A stretch of 64,000 nucleotides of DNA from Streptomyces muensis. Lineage in GTDB: Bacteria; Actinomycetota; Actinomycetes; Streptomycetales; Streptomycetaceae. Below are positions 24,899-32,936 of the stretch, one piece after another. A program made the position numbers and the translations under genes. The notes below the pieces were generated by a model. The model did not search any database. It saw nothing but the letters and a program-made list of their open reading frames with translations, and was not told the DNA's origin. The stretch's first letter is position 1. Each line of letters opens with the position of its first letter. The DNA lies in contig NZ_JAKEIP010000005.1 of the NCBI RefSeq assembly GCF_021474425.1, positions 47,123 to 111,122 of the forward strand, written 5' to 3'.

Positions 24899-24915
24899 TA
24901 CAACGATACGTTGTA
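24899..24915 (-). promoter_or_regulatory. class B operator-promoter copy B1
   Basis: TACAACG-ATA-CGTTGTA is a perfect 17-bp palindrome. On the reverse strand it is preceded by TTGACT and overlaps a TATTGT -10, about 45 bases before the start codon of the 24606-24854 gene. It is the best palindrome of the class B family. Confidence 0.7.
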
Positions 24916-25013
24916 AAGTCAAGATCGATTAGGGCGTCAAAGGAGAGGACGGGCAGCCCATCGGGACGCTATGGTCCTGCGACCTGACCAGCCCAGACGG
25001 GGAGGAGAGCGCC

Positions 25014-25559
25014 GTGAAGCCGGTGGGATTCTTAGACGTGGACGGGCCGCTCAACCCATGGCGGGCGAAGCCGGAGAAGCGGCCCGCCGGGTACACCACC
25101 CACCGCATGAAGCCGCCCAGCCTGTACGCCCGGTACCCCGGCAAGCCGAGGGCGTACGTCAAGCCGCTGCGGGTCTGGCTCAACCCCGACCACGGGCCCG
25201 CCCTGCTCGACCTGGACGTGGACCTGGTCTGGGGCACGACCTGGATGGCGGAGGCCCGCGACTTCATCGCGCCCGTGCTCGGTCTGCCCGACCTGCCCTA
25301 CGTCGACTTCGGCCCGGACCTGCTCAACGACCGAGCCGACGGCCTGCACTGGAAGGTCCCCGCGTTGCTGGCGTACGCGGGCGAGCGGCCTTTCGTCTGG
25401 GTCGACGACGAGGTCTCGGACCGCGACCGCGCGTACGTCGCCGCGCACCACCCGGCCCCGGCGCTGCTGCACTGGGTCGACCCCCGGCTCGGGCTGCGCG
25501 ACGACGACTTCGCCGCGATCGCCGCCTTCGCCGCGCACTGCGGGGCATCGGCGGCCTGA
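25014..25559 (+). CDS. HAD-superfamily phosphatase-like protein
   Basis: The N-terminus PVGFLDVDGPLNP carries the HAD nucleophile Asp8 and acid Asp10. WGTTWM (~73) provides the motif II threonine, a lysine near residue 109 (LHWKV) could be motif III, and FVWVDDE (~121-127) provides the motif IV acids. These match the HAD fold used for phosphate-ester hydrolysis. Similar short HAD proteins are common in Streptomyces and have been proposed to act in RNA repair; the substrate here is unknown. GGAGGAG lies before the GTG start. Confidence 0.8.
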   Translation: MKPVGFLDVDGPLNPWRAKPEKRPAGYTTHRMKPPSLYARYPGKPRAYVKPLRVWLNPDHGPALLDLDVDLVWGTTWMAEARDFIAPVLGLPDLPYVDFGPDLLNDRADGLHWKVPALLAYAGERPFVWVDDEVSDRDRAYVAAHHPAPALLHWVDPRLGLRDDDFAAIAAFAAHCGASAA

Positions 25560-25568
25560 CCTCCATGG

Positions 25569-25598
25569 GCCGGCCGGGGCGAACGGGGCCCGGCCGGC
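25569..25598. terminator. 10-bp hairpin terminator
   Basis: GCCGGCCGGG (25569-25578) pairs with CCCGGCCGGC (25589-25598), 10 bases after the HAD gene's stop. Confidence 0.55.
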
Positions 25599-25794
25599 AT
25601 CGGCTTCACACGACGGGCGCGGCCGGGCCGCACGAGTCTCGCACGCCAGGGCGCCGGCGGCGGCCCGGCCGGACGGCTGCGCCCAGTTCTCCCACGGCAG
25701 ATCGCCACATCACACATATCGCTGGATGACCTCGGGCAATCCACGCGAATGTCACGGCACCCCGATGTTGCCGATCTTGAAAAGGGGGACGGCC

Positions 25795-26799
25795 GTGGCC
25801 GTCACGACTCCCACCGCCCGAGAGATACCCGAGGTCCGCGCCGACCTCGCCGCCTGGGCCGCCGACCGCAGCCGCGACGGCATGGCCAACTGGCTGTACT
25901 GCCTGGGCGCGCCCGACGCCCGCACGGCGTACGACGACCTCCTGCCGCCCGGCGTCAGCACCACCCAGGCCCTGGCCGCCCGCACGGCCGCCGGACTGCG
26001 CACCGCCGAGCTCTACTACGTCACCAGCGACATGACGGCGCTCGCCCACCACGCCGCCCAGAGCCTCACCGACTTCGAGATGCGCCCGGAGGACCTGCCC
26101 TCCCCGGTCGGGATGCTCGCCTTCGAGGACCCGCCGATGCGCTACGCCGCGGCGGGCAACCAGCCTGTACGCCTGGTCACTTGGGGGCCCTGGCTCGGCC
26201 ACCTGGCCATCGACTACTGGAGCGGCACCCGCGAGTACCTCGACCAGGTCGACGCCCACCTGGAGACGAACCCGCCGGACACGGACCTCGCCGAGACCCA
26301 GGCGTGGCTGCGGACGAGGTTCGCGCACGTGGCGCCCGGGCAGATGGCCGCGCTCCACCCGACCACCGGCTTCGTCTACCAGCGCACCACGCTGATCGAG
26401 CCGGGCCTTCCCGACCTCAGCGACACCCCGGAAGGCGACGTCGCCCTCCTGCGGCTGATCCAGGCCACCTGGCTGCTCATGGGCCAGAGCCTCGCGACAA
26501 GCGAACGTGTGGCCGCCGACCGGGCCTCCCGCCGCCGGATCCAGCGCATCGACCGCGACTACGGCACCGAGGTCCGCCTCATCCGGCTGCGCCGGGCCCG
26601 CACCGACCGGGGCGCCGACCCGGCCGAGCGGCCCGGCACCCGCGAGTACCAGCACCGCTGGGTCGTCAAGGGCCACTGGCGCGACCAGTGGTACCCCTCG
26701 CGCGGCACGCACAAGCCGATCTGGATCAGCCCGTACATCGCCGGACCCGAGGACGCCCCGCTGATCGGCGGGGAGAAGGTGTTCGTCCTGGCCCGGTGA
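25795..26799 (+). CDS. phage/plasmid-type conserved hypothetical protein
   Basis: This 334-residue protein has a largely helical body and a distinctive C-terminus with RWVVKGHWRDQWYPSRG, then KPIWISPYIAGPEDAPL. This WxVxGHWRxQWxPS signature recurs in proteins of actinobacteriophages and actinobacterial plasmids; its function is not known. The GTG at 25795 follows AAGGGGG by 6 bases. It stands alone between two hairpin terminators. Confidence 0.7.
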   Translation: MAVTTPTAREIPEVRADLAAWAADRSRDGMANWLYCLGAPDARTAYDDLLPPGVSTTQALAARTAAGLRTAELYYVTSDMTALAHHAAQSLTDFEMRPEDLPSPVGMLAFEDPPMRYAAAGNQPVRLVTWGPWLGHLAIDYWSGTREYLDQVDAHLETNPPDTDLAETQAWLRTRFAHVAPGQMAALHPTTGFVYQRTTLIEPGLPDLSDTPEGDVALLRLIQATWLLMGQSLATSERVAADRASRRRIQRIDRDYGTEVRLIRLRRARTDRGADPAERPGTREYQHRWVVKGHWRDQWYPSRGTHKPIWISPYIAGPEDAPLIGGEKVFVLAR

Positions 26800-26992
26800 C
26801 ACCCGCCGGGGCCCGCCGCAACGGCGCGCGGGCCCCGGCTCGTTGCTCCCTACACCAGGCCGGCCGCACGGCGTCGTACGCGGCCGGCGCATCTCCACCC
26901 GGCACTCCAGGACCTCGAACGGGAGTCGGGGACGGCCCTGTGTCGGCCCCGGAGCCGGTGAGGGCGCCCGTGCGCGCAACGGACGCGACGAC

Positions 26993-27027
26993 GGCCGGTC
27001 ACCGCCCCGCTCCGGGGGTGACCGGCC
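26993..27027. terminator. 11-bp convergent hairpin
   Basis: GGCCGGTCACC (26993-27003) pairs perfectly with 27017-27027, between the forward gene ending at 26799 and the reverse gene ending at 27040. It can serve both directions. Confidence 0.6.
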
Positions 27028-27039
27028 GTGCCGGGATGG

Positions 27040-27237
27040 CTAGTTGGCCAGGGCCGCGCGCCAGGCCCGGTTCTCGGCGGCGCGCGCACGGCGCCGCTCC
27101 CAGCCCCGGAACTTGGCGCGCTGGCGGGGGTTGGTCAGGGCGCCGGGCTCGTAGTAGTAGCAGGTGCAGCCGCGTCCGGCGTAGCGGCACGCGTGCCCCG
27201 CGTGGCGGGGCGTGGACTTGGCGAGCATGCGGGCCAT
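27040..27237 (-). CDS. small basic Cys/Tyr-rich protein
   Basis: This 65-residue strongly basic protein has CRYAGRGCTCYYYEPG and several histidines that may bind a metal, followed by an Arg-rich helix. Similar short proteins occur in actinophages, but I cannot name the family. GGAGG lies 5 bases upstream of the ATG. It is downstream of the two-winged-helix gene on the same strand but separated from it by a 17-bp hairpin. Confidence 0.55.
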   Translation of the reverse strand: MARMLAKSTPRHAGHACRYAGRGCTCYYYEPGALTNPRQRAKFRGWERRRARAAENRAWRAALAN

Positions 27238-27261
27238 GAGGACCTCCGTCGTCGGTAGGGG

Positions 27262-27301
27262 GCCCGGGGCGCCCGCCGTTGGTACGGCGGGCGCCCCGGG
27301 C
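27262..27301. terminator. 17-bp perfect hairpin terminator
   Basis: The arms 27262-27278 and 27285-27301 pair perfectly around TTGGTA, only 8 bases after the stop of the reverse-strand gene at 27310. It is as strong as the par terminator. Confidence 0.65.
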
Positions 27302-27309
27302 GGCGGGCG

Positions 27310-27894
27310 CTACTTCAGCCGGTAGCGGCGCGGGCTGTCGCTGACCAGTTCGGCCTGTCCGTGGTCGGCGAGCTTGGCCAGGGCGTTGGCGACCGCTCCG
27401 GCGCTGCGGCCGAGGGCCTTGGCCAGGCCCGAGGGGCCGATCTCGTCGGCAGGGTGGGCCTCGAGGTACTCGTAGACCTTCTGCCGCAGGTCGCCGCGTC
27501 CCAGGCGGCTGCCGTTGCGGGCCTTGGCCTTGGGGGCGGCCTCGGTCTTGGTCTCGGCGACCGGGGCCTCGGCGGGCTCGGGCGCGGTGTCGGCCGCGTC
27601 CTCGGCCGGGGTCTCCGGCTCGTCGGCGGCAGGTGCCTCGGGCTCGGCGTCGGGCGTGACCGGGTACCAGCGGTCCGCCGTACGCCGCCCGCCGCGTCCG
27701 CCGACGTTCTCGCCGTGCTCGCGGGTGGCCAGGTTCAGGCTCTCGAGGTGGGTGAGGGCCTTGCCCGCCGTCGAGCCGCCGATCCCGGCGTGCTCCGCGA
27801 TCTCCCGGGCGGTGGCGCCGGGGTGCTCGGTCAGGGCGGCGAGCGCCTTGGCCTGCGCGGTGGTCAGCTCGGCCGGGGCCTGGGTGGTCGTCAT
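27310..27894 (-). CDS. double winged-helix DNA-binding protein
   Basis: This 194-residue protein has two winged-helix domains joined by a Pro/Glu/Ala linker. Residues about 10-75 (ELTTAQAKALAALTEHPGA, then TAREIAEHAGIGGSTAGKAL) read like a MarR-type domain, with a Gly/Arg wing. Residues about 130-194 (LRQKVYEYLEAHPADEIGP, then GLAKALGRSAGAVANAL) form the second. It is transcribed divergently from class A promoter A4, making it a candidate regulator of the class A or B promoters. That role is inferred from position alone. Confidence 0.7.
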   Translation of the reverse strand: MTTTQAPAELTTAQAKALAALTEHPGATAREIAEHAGIGGSTAGKALTHLESLNLATREHGENVGGRGGRRTADRWYPVTPDAEPEAPAADEPETPAEDAADTAPEPAEAPVAETKTEAAPKAKARNGSRLGRGDLRQKVYEYLEAHPADEIGPSGLAKALGRSAGAVANALAKLADHGQAELVSDSPRRYRLK

Positions 27895-28056
27895 GTCGTC
27901 CTCGTTTCTTCGGAGTTGGGCATTCGGGAGCTCCCCGGCCGGGGGCAGCTGGTGCTGCGGTGCCCGTGGCGCGTGCGCTTCGCGGTGTTCCCCGGGCACC
28001 TCCATGAACGCTCTGATCGCCCCCGAGAGTCAAGATCAAAAGCGCCTTGAAAACTA

Positions 28057-28085
28057 TTGCTTACGTATTGGGTTTCAAATACGGT
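28057..28085 (+). promoter_or_regulatory. class A promoter copy A4
   Basis: TTGCTT (28057-28062), a 17-bp spacer with ACGTATTGGGTTT, and TACGGT (28080-28085) as a variant -10. TTGAAA and TTTCAA flank it. It starts operon 28126-30009 and is divergent from the double winged-helix gene. Confidence 0.7.
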
Positions 28086-28125
28086 GTGGACGACGCAGAC
28101 ACACCCGCCCGGAAGGGGCCCGGAG

Positions 28126-28347
28126 ATGACGACTACCACCGACGGCGCGCTGGAGACCGGCGCCGAACGGATGGCCCGCGAGCGCCTGGAGGACCGGATC
28201 CGCTACGCGGTCGGCCAGCTCAAGCAGGGCAAGTACCTCTCCATCACCAACGGCCCGGACGGCGAGGTCGCCGGCACCTGCGGCCACGACCCCCGCGTTG
28301 GCCGCGACTGGCTGCTGCACATGGTCGAGCGGCGGGCCGCCCGGTGA
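28126..28347 (+). CDS. hypothetical protein, 73 aa, first gene of operon A4
   Basis: This small helical protein has the segment MARERLEDRIRYAVGQLKQGK followed by a short strand region (YLSITNGPDGEVAG). The family is not recognised. It overlaps the next gene by GTGA. The start lies 41 bases after the class A -10, with GGAG adjacent to the ATG and GGAAGG further upstream. Confidence 0.6.
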   Translation: MTTTTDGALETGAERMARERLEDRIRYAVGQLKQGKYLSITNGPDGEVAGTCGHDPRVGRDWLLHMVERRAAR

Positions 28348-28712
28348 CCGCCGCCCTGACCCCCACCGACCGGCTGCGGGCCCTGCTCGCCGCCGAGTTC
28401 CCCGCCGACGCCGCACCTCTGGACACCGCCCTGCTGCTCCTCAGCGTGGCCACCGGGCAGGAGGAGGTACGCCTCTACACCCAGGTCGCCAGCGGCCAGC
28501 CCGGCCACGAGACGGCCGTCTACCGCTCCGAGGTCCCGCACAGCCCCTTCGCCCTCGACCTGATCGCGGCCCTGCACGCGCACCGCCTCCACAACTGGCG
28601 GCCCCTGCGCGACGCCTACATGCCCGGCGTGATCCACCTGGGCACCCGGCGCGCCACCGGCCAGATCGGCTGGGCCCTCGACCTTCGCCGCCTCCGGGAG
28701 GACAGCGAGTGA
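28344..28712 (+). CDS. hypothetical protein, 122 aa
   Basis: This GTG-started helical protein contains LDTALLLLSVATGQEE and DLIAALHAHRLHNWRPLRDAY. The family is not recognised. It is coupled by 4-base overlaps on both sides within operon A4. Confidence 0.6.
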   Translation: MTAALTPTDRLRALLAAEFPADAAPLDTALLLLSVATGQEEVRLYTQVASGQPGHETAVYRSEVPHSPFALDLIAALHAHRLHNWRPLRDAYMPGVIHLGTRRATGQIGWALDLRRLREDSE

Positions 28713-28930
28713 ACGCCCCGACCCCCGCCCCGCCGCCCGGGGTGAACGAGAAGAAGAGGCTCGTGGCCCGCGCCCTGCTCGCCCAGGCCGGCAACCTCGT
28801 CGAGTTCTGGGGCGAGATGGGCGACAGCGAGGTGGACGCCGAGTTCGCCCGCGAGTGCCTGGCCCGCTGGATGAGGCCCCTGCCCGGCGGCGACTGGGAC
28901 GTCCGCCTCGGCGACCCGGACGCGGCATGA
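28709..28930 (+). CDS. hypothetical protein, 73 aa
   Basis: A Pro-rich N-terminus is followed by a helix KKRLVARALLAQAGNLVEFWGEM and a short C-terminus. The family is not recognised. The GTG start overlaps the previous gene, and its stop overlaps the start of the PP-loop protein. Confidence 0.6.
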   Translation: MNAPTPAPPPGVNEKKRLVARALLAQAGNLVEFWGEMGDSEVDAEFARECLARWMRPLPGGDWDVRLGDPDAA

Positions 28931-30009
28931 CGGCCCAGCTGGACCTGTTCGCCGCCAGCTCCACCAGAATCGACCCGGTGGAGCTGGCGGCACAGCAGGA
29001 CTTCCTCATCGTGAACCTCTCCGGCGGCAAGGACGGCCTGCGGGCCGCCGCGGTCACCAGGGACGCCGCGCGGCAGGCCGGTGTCGAGGACCGGATCTGG
29101 ACCGTCCACGCCTCGCTCGGCCCGATGGAGTGGCCGGCCTGCACGGTCGACGCCGTGCGCTACCCGAGCGTCGGCGAACTGGCCGCCGAGCACTCCCGGT
29201 TGCTCGGCGTCCCGCCCGAGCGCCACCTCGAGCTGCGCCGCCACCGTGACGCTGTCCCGTACGACCTGCTCACGTTCATCGCCGAACGAGGGGACTGGCC
29301 CTGGCTCGGCCGCGCCCGGTTCTGCACCGGGGACTGGAAGACCAAGCTCATCTTCGGCGCGTTCAGCCAGGCCGCCCGCGACTTCAAGAAGGCGCACGGC
29401 AGGCCGGCCAGGATGCTCAACGTTCTCGGGCTGCGCGCGGACGAGAGCCCGGACCGCCGCAAGCGGCCCGTGCTGCAGCGCACCACCGACAACTCCCACC
29501 GGATCGTCGACGAATGGCTGCCCGCGCACGCCGACACCACCGCCTTCGTCAAGGAGTGGACCGACGCCGAGGGCTGGCCCCACCACTGGGCCTACGACTC
29601 GGCCCCCGGCGCCGGCGACTGGGCAGGCAGCACCCGCTGCTCCTGCTCGGCCTGCGTCTTCAGCAACCGCCGCGACCTGCTCCTCGCCGTCGCCCGCCGG
29701 CCCCGGCTGGCCGCCCTGTACGCCGAGGTCGAGCACTCCCGGGGCATCCCCTTCAACCCGTCGACCACCATCGTCTCCGTCATCGAGGAGGCCCGGCGAC
29801 CCGGCGCACCCGGCCCGGGCGTGGTCCTGGACGACGACACCGCCGACTTCGACGCCCTGGAGACGGCCGTGCGCGACGCGCTCACCCGGCCGCCCAAGCG
29901 CAAACCGCGCCCCCACCAGGGGCCGGGCACCCTGCCCGCGCTCGGCGCCGGGTGTGACGGCTGCTCCCTGGCCGACGGAATGCTGCCCGCCGACGGCGAC
30001 GACGCCTGA
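28927..30009 (+). CDS. PAPS-reductase-like PP-loop protein
   Basis: LIVNLSGGKDG at residues 27-37 is the PP-loop that binds ATP in the adenine-nucleotide alpha-hydrolase group; the usual Ser after Asp is Gly37 here. RFCTGDWKTKLI (~135-146) and LNVLGLRADESPDR (~162-175) are the other landmarks of phage- and plasmid-borne phosphoadenylyl-sulfate reductase-like proteins. Cysteines (CSCSACVFSN) near 238-247 and CDGCS near the C-terminus suggest an iron-sulfur or zinc site. Related proteins act in DNA modification as well as in sulfur assimilation; which applies here is unknown. Confidence 0.75.
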   Translation: MTAQLDLFAASSTRIDPVELAAQQDFLIVNLSGGKDGLRAAAVTRDAARQAGVEDRIWTVHASLGPMEWPACTVDAVRYPSVGELAAEHSRLLGVPPERHLELRRHRDAVPYDLLTFIAERGDWPWLGRARFCTGDWKTKLIFGAFSQAARDFKKAHGRPARMLNVLGLRADESPDRRKRPVLQRTTDNSHRIVDEWLPAHADTTAFVKEWTDAEGWPHHWAYDSAPGAGDWAGSTRCSCSACVFSNRRDLLLAVARRPRLAALYAEVEHSRGIPFNPSTTIVSVIEEARRPGAPGPGVVLDDDTADFDALETAVRDALTRPPKRKPRPHQGPGTLPALGAGCDGCSLADGMLPADGDDA

Positions 30010-30071
30010 ACTCGCCTCCTTGTCCCGGGAGTTGCAGAAGCCTCTCCTGCCAACCCAATCCATGAAACCTA

Positions 30072-30099
30072 TTGCTTACGTATTGGGTTTTAGTAGTGT
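30072..30099 (+). promoter_or_regulatory. class A promoter copy A5
   Basis: TTGCTT (30072-30077), the ACGTATTGGGTTT core, and TAGTGT (30094-30099) with a 16-bp spacer. TGAAACC lies just upstream. It drives the 30173-32664 operon. Confidence 0.7.
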
Positions 30100-30172
30100 G
30101 GTGGATGACCCACCCCAACCCTGCTCCCGTCCCAGCTCGCCGGGGACGGGGCCCTGCCGCGAGGGAAGTCGT

Positions 30173-31234
30173 ATGCCCAACCGCAAGGCCGTCATCAAGG
30201 TGCTCACCCAGGATGTTCTGGGGGCGCAGCGCTGGAACGGGCTCCTGGCCGAGTGCGTCAGCATGCCCACCGAGAAGTACGAAGAGGTCGAGGCCGCCGC
30301 GGAGGCGATCCTCGAGCGCGTCGCGCGCGCTGTCAGCTGGCCCCGCCTGCTGAGGGAGGCGTCGTGGCGTCACCTGCACCTGCACCCCGATCAGGAGAAC
30401 GACAAGGAGGGCTACGCGACCGGCGTGTGCAGCGAGTGCCTCGTCGAGGCCCTGCTCGCCGATGACACCGGTGCTCCTGACTGGGACAAGCACCCGACCT
30501 CGCCCCGGCGGCGGGAGCACTTCGACTGGCCGACGCCCGTAGCCGCGAACCTCAAGTACCGCCAGCGCGCCCACTGGCACCCCTACATGGAGTCGGAGAC
30601 GAAGCCCGACGCGGCCCCGGCGGCCCGTCCGGCAGAGACCACCCCGGCCCCCGCCGTACCGGCGGAAGCCGCCGAAATCACTCTGCCCCCCGCCTCCGAG
30701 CGCCTCCTTCGCGAGATCGCCAAGTACGACACCGGGCAGGGCGTCCTCTTCCGGCACGCCGCCCGCGGCCGGTACCTGCACCCGAACACCTACAGCACCT
30801 TCAACGCCCGCACCTTCTACCCGCTCACCGGAAACAACCTCGTGACCGATGAGGGGAACGACTCAGCACCCGTCCGCATGACAGAGGCCGGGCGGAAGCT
30901 GCTGGCCGAGCTGGACGCCAACGCCCAGCAGAAGAAGCCGCGCGCCGCGACCGACCCCGAGTCGCCGGCCGCGCAGCGCGCCCTGCGGGCCCTGGCCCAG
31001 CTGGAACAGCCGGTCACCCCACACCGTGGCGAGCGCAAGGGCATCTGGTCCCTGGGGGGACGGGATGGCTACTCCGCTCGGGAGACCACCTTCTACGCCC
31101 TGGAGAAGGCCGGCTACCTCCGGATCATCCAAGGCGCCCACCTCAGCCTGCGCATGGAAATCACCGAGTCCGGTCGCCAGCGTGAGCAGCAGGGCCAGGG
31201 CCCGAGTTCCGTAACTGCGGAGCAGAGCAGGTGA
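30173..31234 (+). CDS. hypothetical protein with two winged-helix-like regions
   Basis: This 353-residue protein starts with a helical domain (about 1-75) containing AAEAILERVARAVSWPRLLREA and a CSEC pair near 86. A Pro/Ala linker follows (about 145-165), then two similar winged-helix-like units: PASERLLREIAKYDTGQGVLF and AAQRALRALAQLEQPVTPHRG. The duplicated C-terminal units suggest DNA or RNA binding. No family is named. The ATG follows GAGGGA. It is the first gene of operon A5 and overlaps the methylase-like gene by GTGA. Confidence 0.6.
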   Translation: MPNRKAVIKVLTQDVLGAQRWNGLLAECVSMPTEKYEEVEAAAEAILERVARAVSWPRLLREASWRHLHLHPDQENDKEGYATGVCSECLVEALLADDTGAPDWDKHPTSPRRREHFDWPTPVAANLKYRQRAHWHPYMESETKPDAAPAARPAETTPAPAVPAEAAEITLPPASERLLREIAKYDTGQGVLFRHAARGRYLHPNTYSTFNARTFYPLTGNNLVTDEGNDSAPVRMTEAGRKLLAELDANAQQKKPRAATDPESPAAQRALRALAQLEQPVTPHRGERKGIWSLGGRDGYSARETTFYALEKAGYLRIIQGAHLSLRMEITESGRQREQQGQGPSSVTAEQSR

Positions 31235-32037
31235 CTGTCACCCCCGAGGCGGCCCTCGCCGCCTGCGCCCGCGCGGCCGAGGCCCACGCCCAGAGCGTCG
31301 AATGGCGCCCGGCCCTGCAGTACACGATCCGCTCCCTCATCGACCGGCTGGCCGAGGCCAAGCAGCTGCCCCCGCCCAAGCTCGAGCGCCCCCACGTCCA
31401 GGCGGCCGAGGACGCCCTGGACACGCTCGGCCCGCTCGAGGGCTGGCACGTGCTGGACATCGGCGAGGTCAACCAGCAGCTGCTGGAACTCACCGTCGCC
31501 CGGCACCCCGACGGCACCGTCACGGTGAACAAGAAGGGCCTCGGCGCCCGCGCCACCCTCGGCTCCTGGTACACCCCGCCCGAGGTGGCCGAGGCGATGT
31601 GCCGCCTGTCCATCGGACCGCAGCTGGACCGCCTCGCGCAGCACCCGGACCCCGGGAACCTCCTGCAGGTCCTCTCCATCGACCCGGCGTGCGGTGCCGG
31701 GGTGTTCCTCATCGAGGCGGCCCGCCTCATCGCTGGCCGCCTCGCCGAACGGATCTCCGGTATTTCCCCGGCCCCGGCGGTGCACATGAAGTACGCCCTG
31801 CCGGTGGTGATGCGCGAGTGCATCTTCGGCGTCGACATCGACCCGGTCGCCGTCGACCTCGCCCGCATGGCGCTGTGGCTGGAGATCGACGGCCGCGAGC
31901 CCTTCGACTTCATGGACCGCAACGTCATCGTCGGCAACGCCCTCGACGACGAGATGCCGCCCGCCTTCACCGAACGCCGCGGCGACCTGCCCACCGCAGC
32001 CGAACGCCGCGGCGCCTGGGACGAAGCCCACCACTGA
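31231..32037 (+). CDS. N6-adenine DNA methylase-like protein lacking motif IV
   Basis: LGSWYTPPEVAEAM (~110-123) and SIDPACGAGVFLIEAARLI (~150-168) are the N-6 DNA methylase entry motif and the AdoMet-binding motif I. CIFGVDIDPVAVDLARMALWLEI (~197-219) matches motif II. After IVGNALDD (~233) the protein ends in 35 residues without the catalytic NPPY/F motif that should follow. It therefore probably binds AdoMet but does not methylate alone, or needs a partner. The N-terminal ~100 residues are helical. Confidence 0.7.
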   Translation: MTVTPEAALAACARAAEAHAQSVEWRPALQYTIRSLIDRLAEAKQLPPPKLERPHVQAAEDALDTLGPLEGWHVLDIGEVNQQLLELTVARHPDGTVTVNKKGLGARATLGSWYTPPEVAEAMCRLSIGPQLDRLAQHPDPGNLLQVLSIDPACGAGVFLIEAARLIAGRLAERISGISPAPAVHMKYALPVVMRECIFGVDIDPVAVDLARMALWLEIDGREPFDFMDRNVIVGNALDDEMPPAFTERRGDLPTAAERRGAWDEAHH

Positions 32038-32058
32038 CCAGCGACGGACACCGGGACC

Positions 32059-32664
32059 ATGGACGAACTCGCCTCCCGGCGGCACGACCGCCGCCAGCAG
32101 AAGGAACTGAAGGCGGTCGCGCTCGCCGCGGCTGCCCGGGGCTGGCACGTCTTCCCGCTGCGCCCGGGCACCACCGAGCCGGCCGTGAAGGACTGGGCCG
32201 AGCGGGCCACCACCAACACCTGGCGGATCGTGCGCTGCTGGGACTCCGGCCCGTTCAACGTCGGCATCGTGCCGTGCGCCTCCGGGCTGCTCGTGCTCGA
32301 CCTGGTCCCGTCCGGAGCGGGGGAACAGCCCCCGGAGCCGTACCGGCTGCCCGGCGTCCACGGCGGCACCGACGTCCTGGCGGTGCTCCTCGAGGAGCGG
32401 AGAGCGCGGCTGCCGTGCGAGACGTACAGCGTGGACGGCCCCGGCGGACGGATGCAGTACTACTTCGCCCACCCGGACGACGCCTGCCCGCCGGCCGCGC
32501 CCGGGCCGCTCGCCTGGCACGTGGAGGTCCGTTGCACCGGATCGTACGTCCCGGCCGCCGGGTGCCTCACCCCGGACGGCGCGTACACAGTGGGGCACGA
32601 CGCGGCCTTGGCCGAGGCGCCGGGCTGGCTGACCGTGCCCGCCGGGTTCGACCCGGACCGGTAA
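32059..32664 (+). CDS. primase-polymerase (AEP)-like protein with altered active site
   Basis: AAAARGWHVFPLRPGTTEPAV (~23-43), RATTNTWRIVRCW and NVGIVPCASGLLVLDL (~67-82) are the landmarks of the bifunctional primase/polymerase N-terminal domain found in plasmids and phages. The catalytic DxD is LDLV here (Asp81 retained, Val83 in place of Asp). The SGGxHxYF motif is PGGRMQYYF without the histidine. The C-terminal EVRCTGSYVPAAG matches the following block. The protein is thus a truncated, probably inactive Prim-Pol; no helicase domain follows. Confidence 0.7.
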   Translation: MDELASRRHDRRQQKELKAVALAAAARGWHVFPLRPGTTEPAVKDWAERATTNTWRIVRCWDSGPFNVGIVPCASGLLVLDLVPSGAGEQPPEPYRLPGVHGGTDVLAVLLEERRARLPCETYSVDGPGGRMQYYFAHPDDACPPAAPGPLAWHVEVRCTGSYVPAAGCLTPDGAYTVGHDAALAEAPGWLTVPAGFDPDR

Positions 32665-32679
32665 ACCCCCTGGACTCCA

Positions 32680-32700
32680 TACAATGAACCGTTGTATTGT
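32680..32700 (+). promoter_or_regulatory. class B operator-promoter copy B2 (RNA-A)
   Basis: TACAATG-AAC-CGTTGTA (32680-32696) overlaps the -10-like TATTGT (32695-32700). No protein gene follows within 500 bases; a structured RNA does. Confidence 0.7.
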
Positions 32701-32705
32701 CTTGG

Positions 32706-32855
32706 TGTCGCCCCGGGTACCGCGGGGCGGGGGAGCGGACTCATCGAGAGCCGGACCCCCTGGCCGCTCCGGACGGAGGGCTTCGGGGCTGGGGACCGGG
32801 TAAGAGTCCCGGACCGCTCCATGAAGGGCCCGCCGCTCGCGAGGCGGGCCCTTCC
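32706..32855 (+). ncRNA. structured RNA A, cloverleaf-like
   Basis: Between a class B promoter and a terminator there is no reading frame but dense pairing. A 5' hairpin (32709-32715 with 32723-32729) precedes a closing stem GGAGCGG (32732-32738) with CCGCTCC (32814-32820). Inside it are a CTC-ATCGA-GAG hairpin (32740-32750), a CCGGA/TCCGG stem (32751-32755 with 32768-32772) and a CCGGG-TAAGAGT-CCCGG hairpin (32796-32812). An alternative CCGCTCC at 32764-32770 could compete for the closing stem. The layout is tRNA-like but lacks a normal anticodon loop and the TTC of the T loop. RNA B shares the core. Confidence 0.45.
32824..32853 (+). terminator. terminator of RNA A
   Basis: AAGGGCCCGCC (32824-32834) pairs perfectly with GGCGGGCCCTT (32843-32853), ending in TTCC. 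It lies 2 bases after the cloverleaf's 3' end. Confidence 0.7.
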
Positions 32856-32910
32856 GCATGTCCGCCGCCCGGGCGGACTTCGGATCCGCCTCCGAAAGTG
32901 CTGGCATCCA

Positions 32911-32931
32911 TACAATGAGTCGTTGTATGGT
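32911..32931 (+). promoter_or_regulatory. class B operator-promoter copy B3 (RNA-B)
   Basis: TACAATG-AGT-CGTTGTA (32911-32927) with a TATGGT -10-like hexamer (32926-32931). It precedes the second structured RNA. Confidence 0.7.
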
Positions 32932-32936
32932 TGTGG

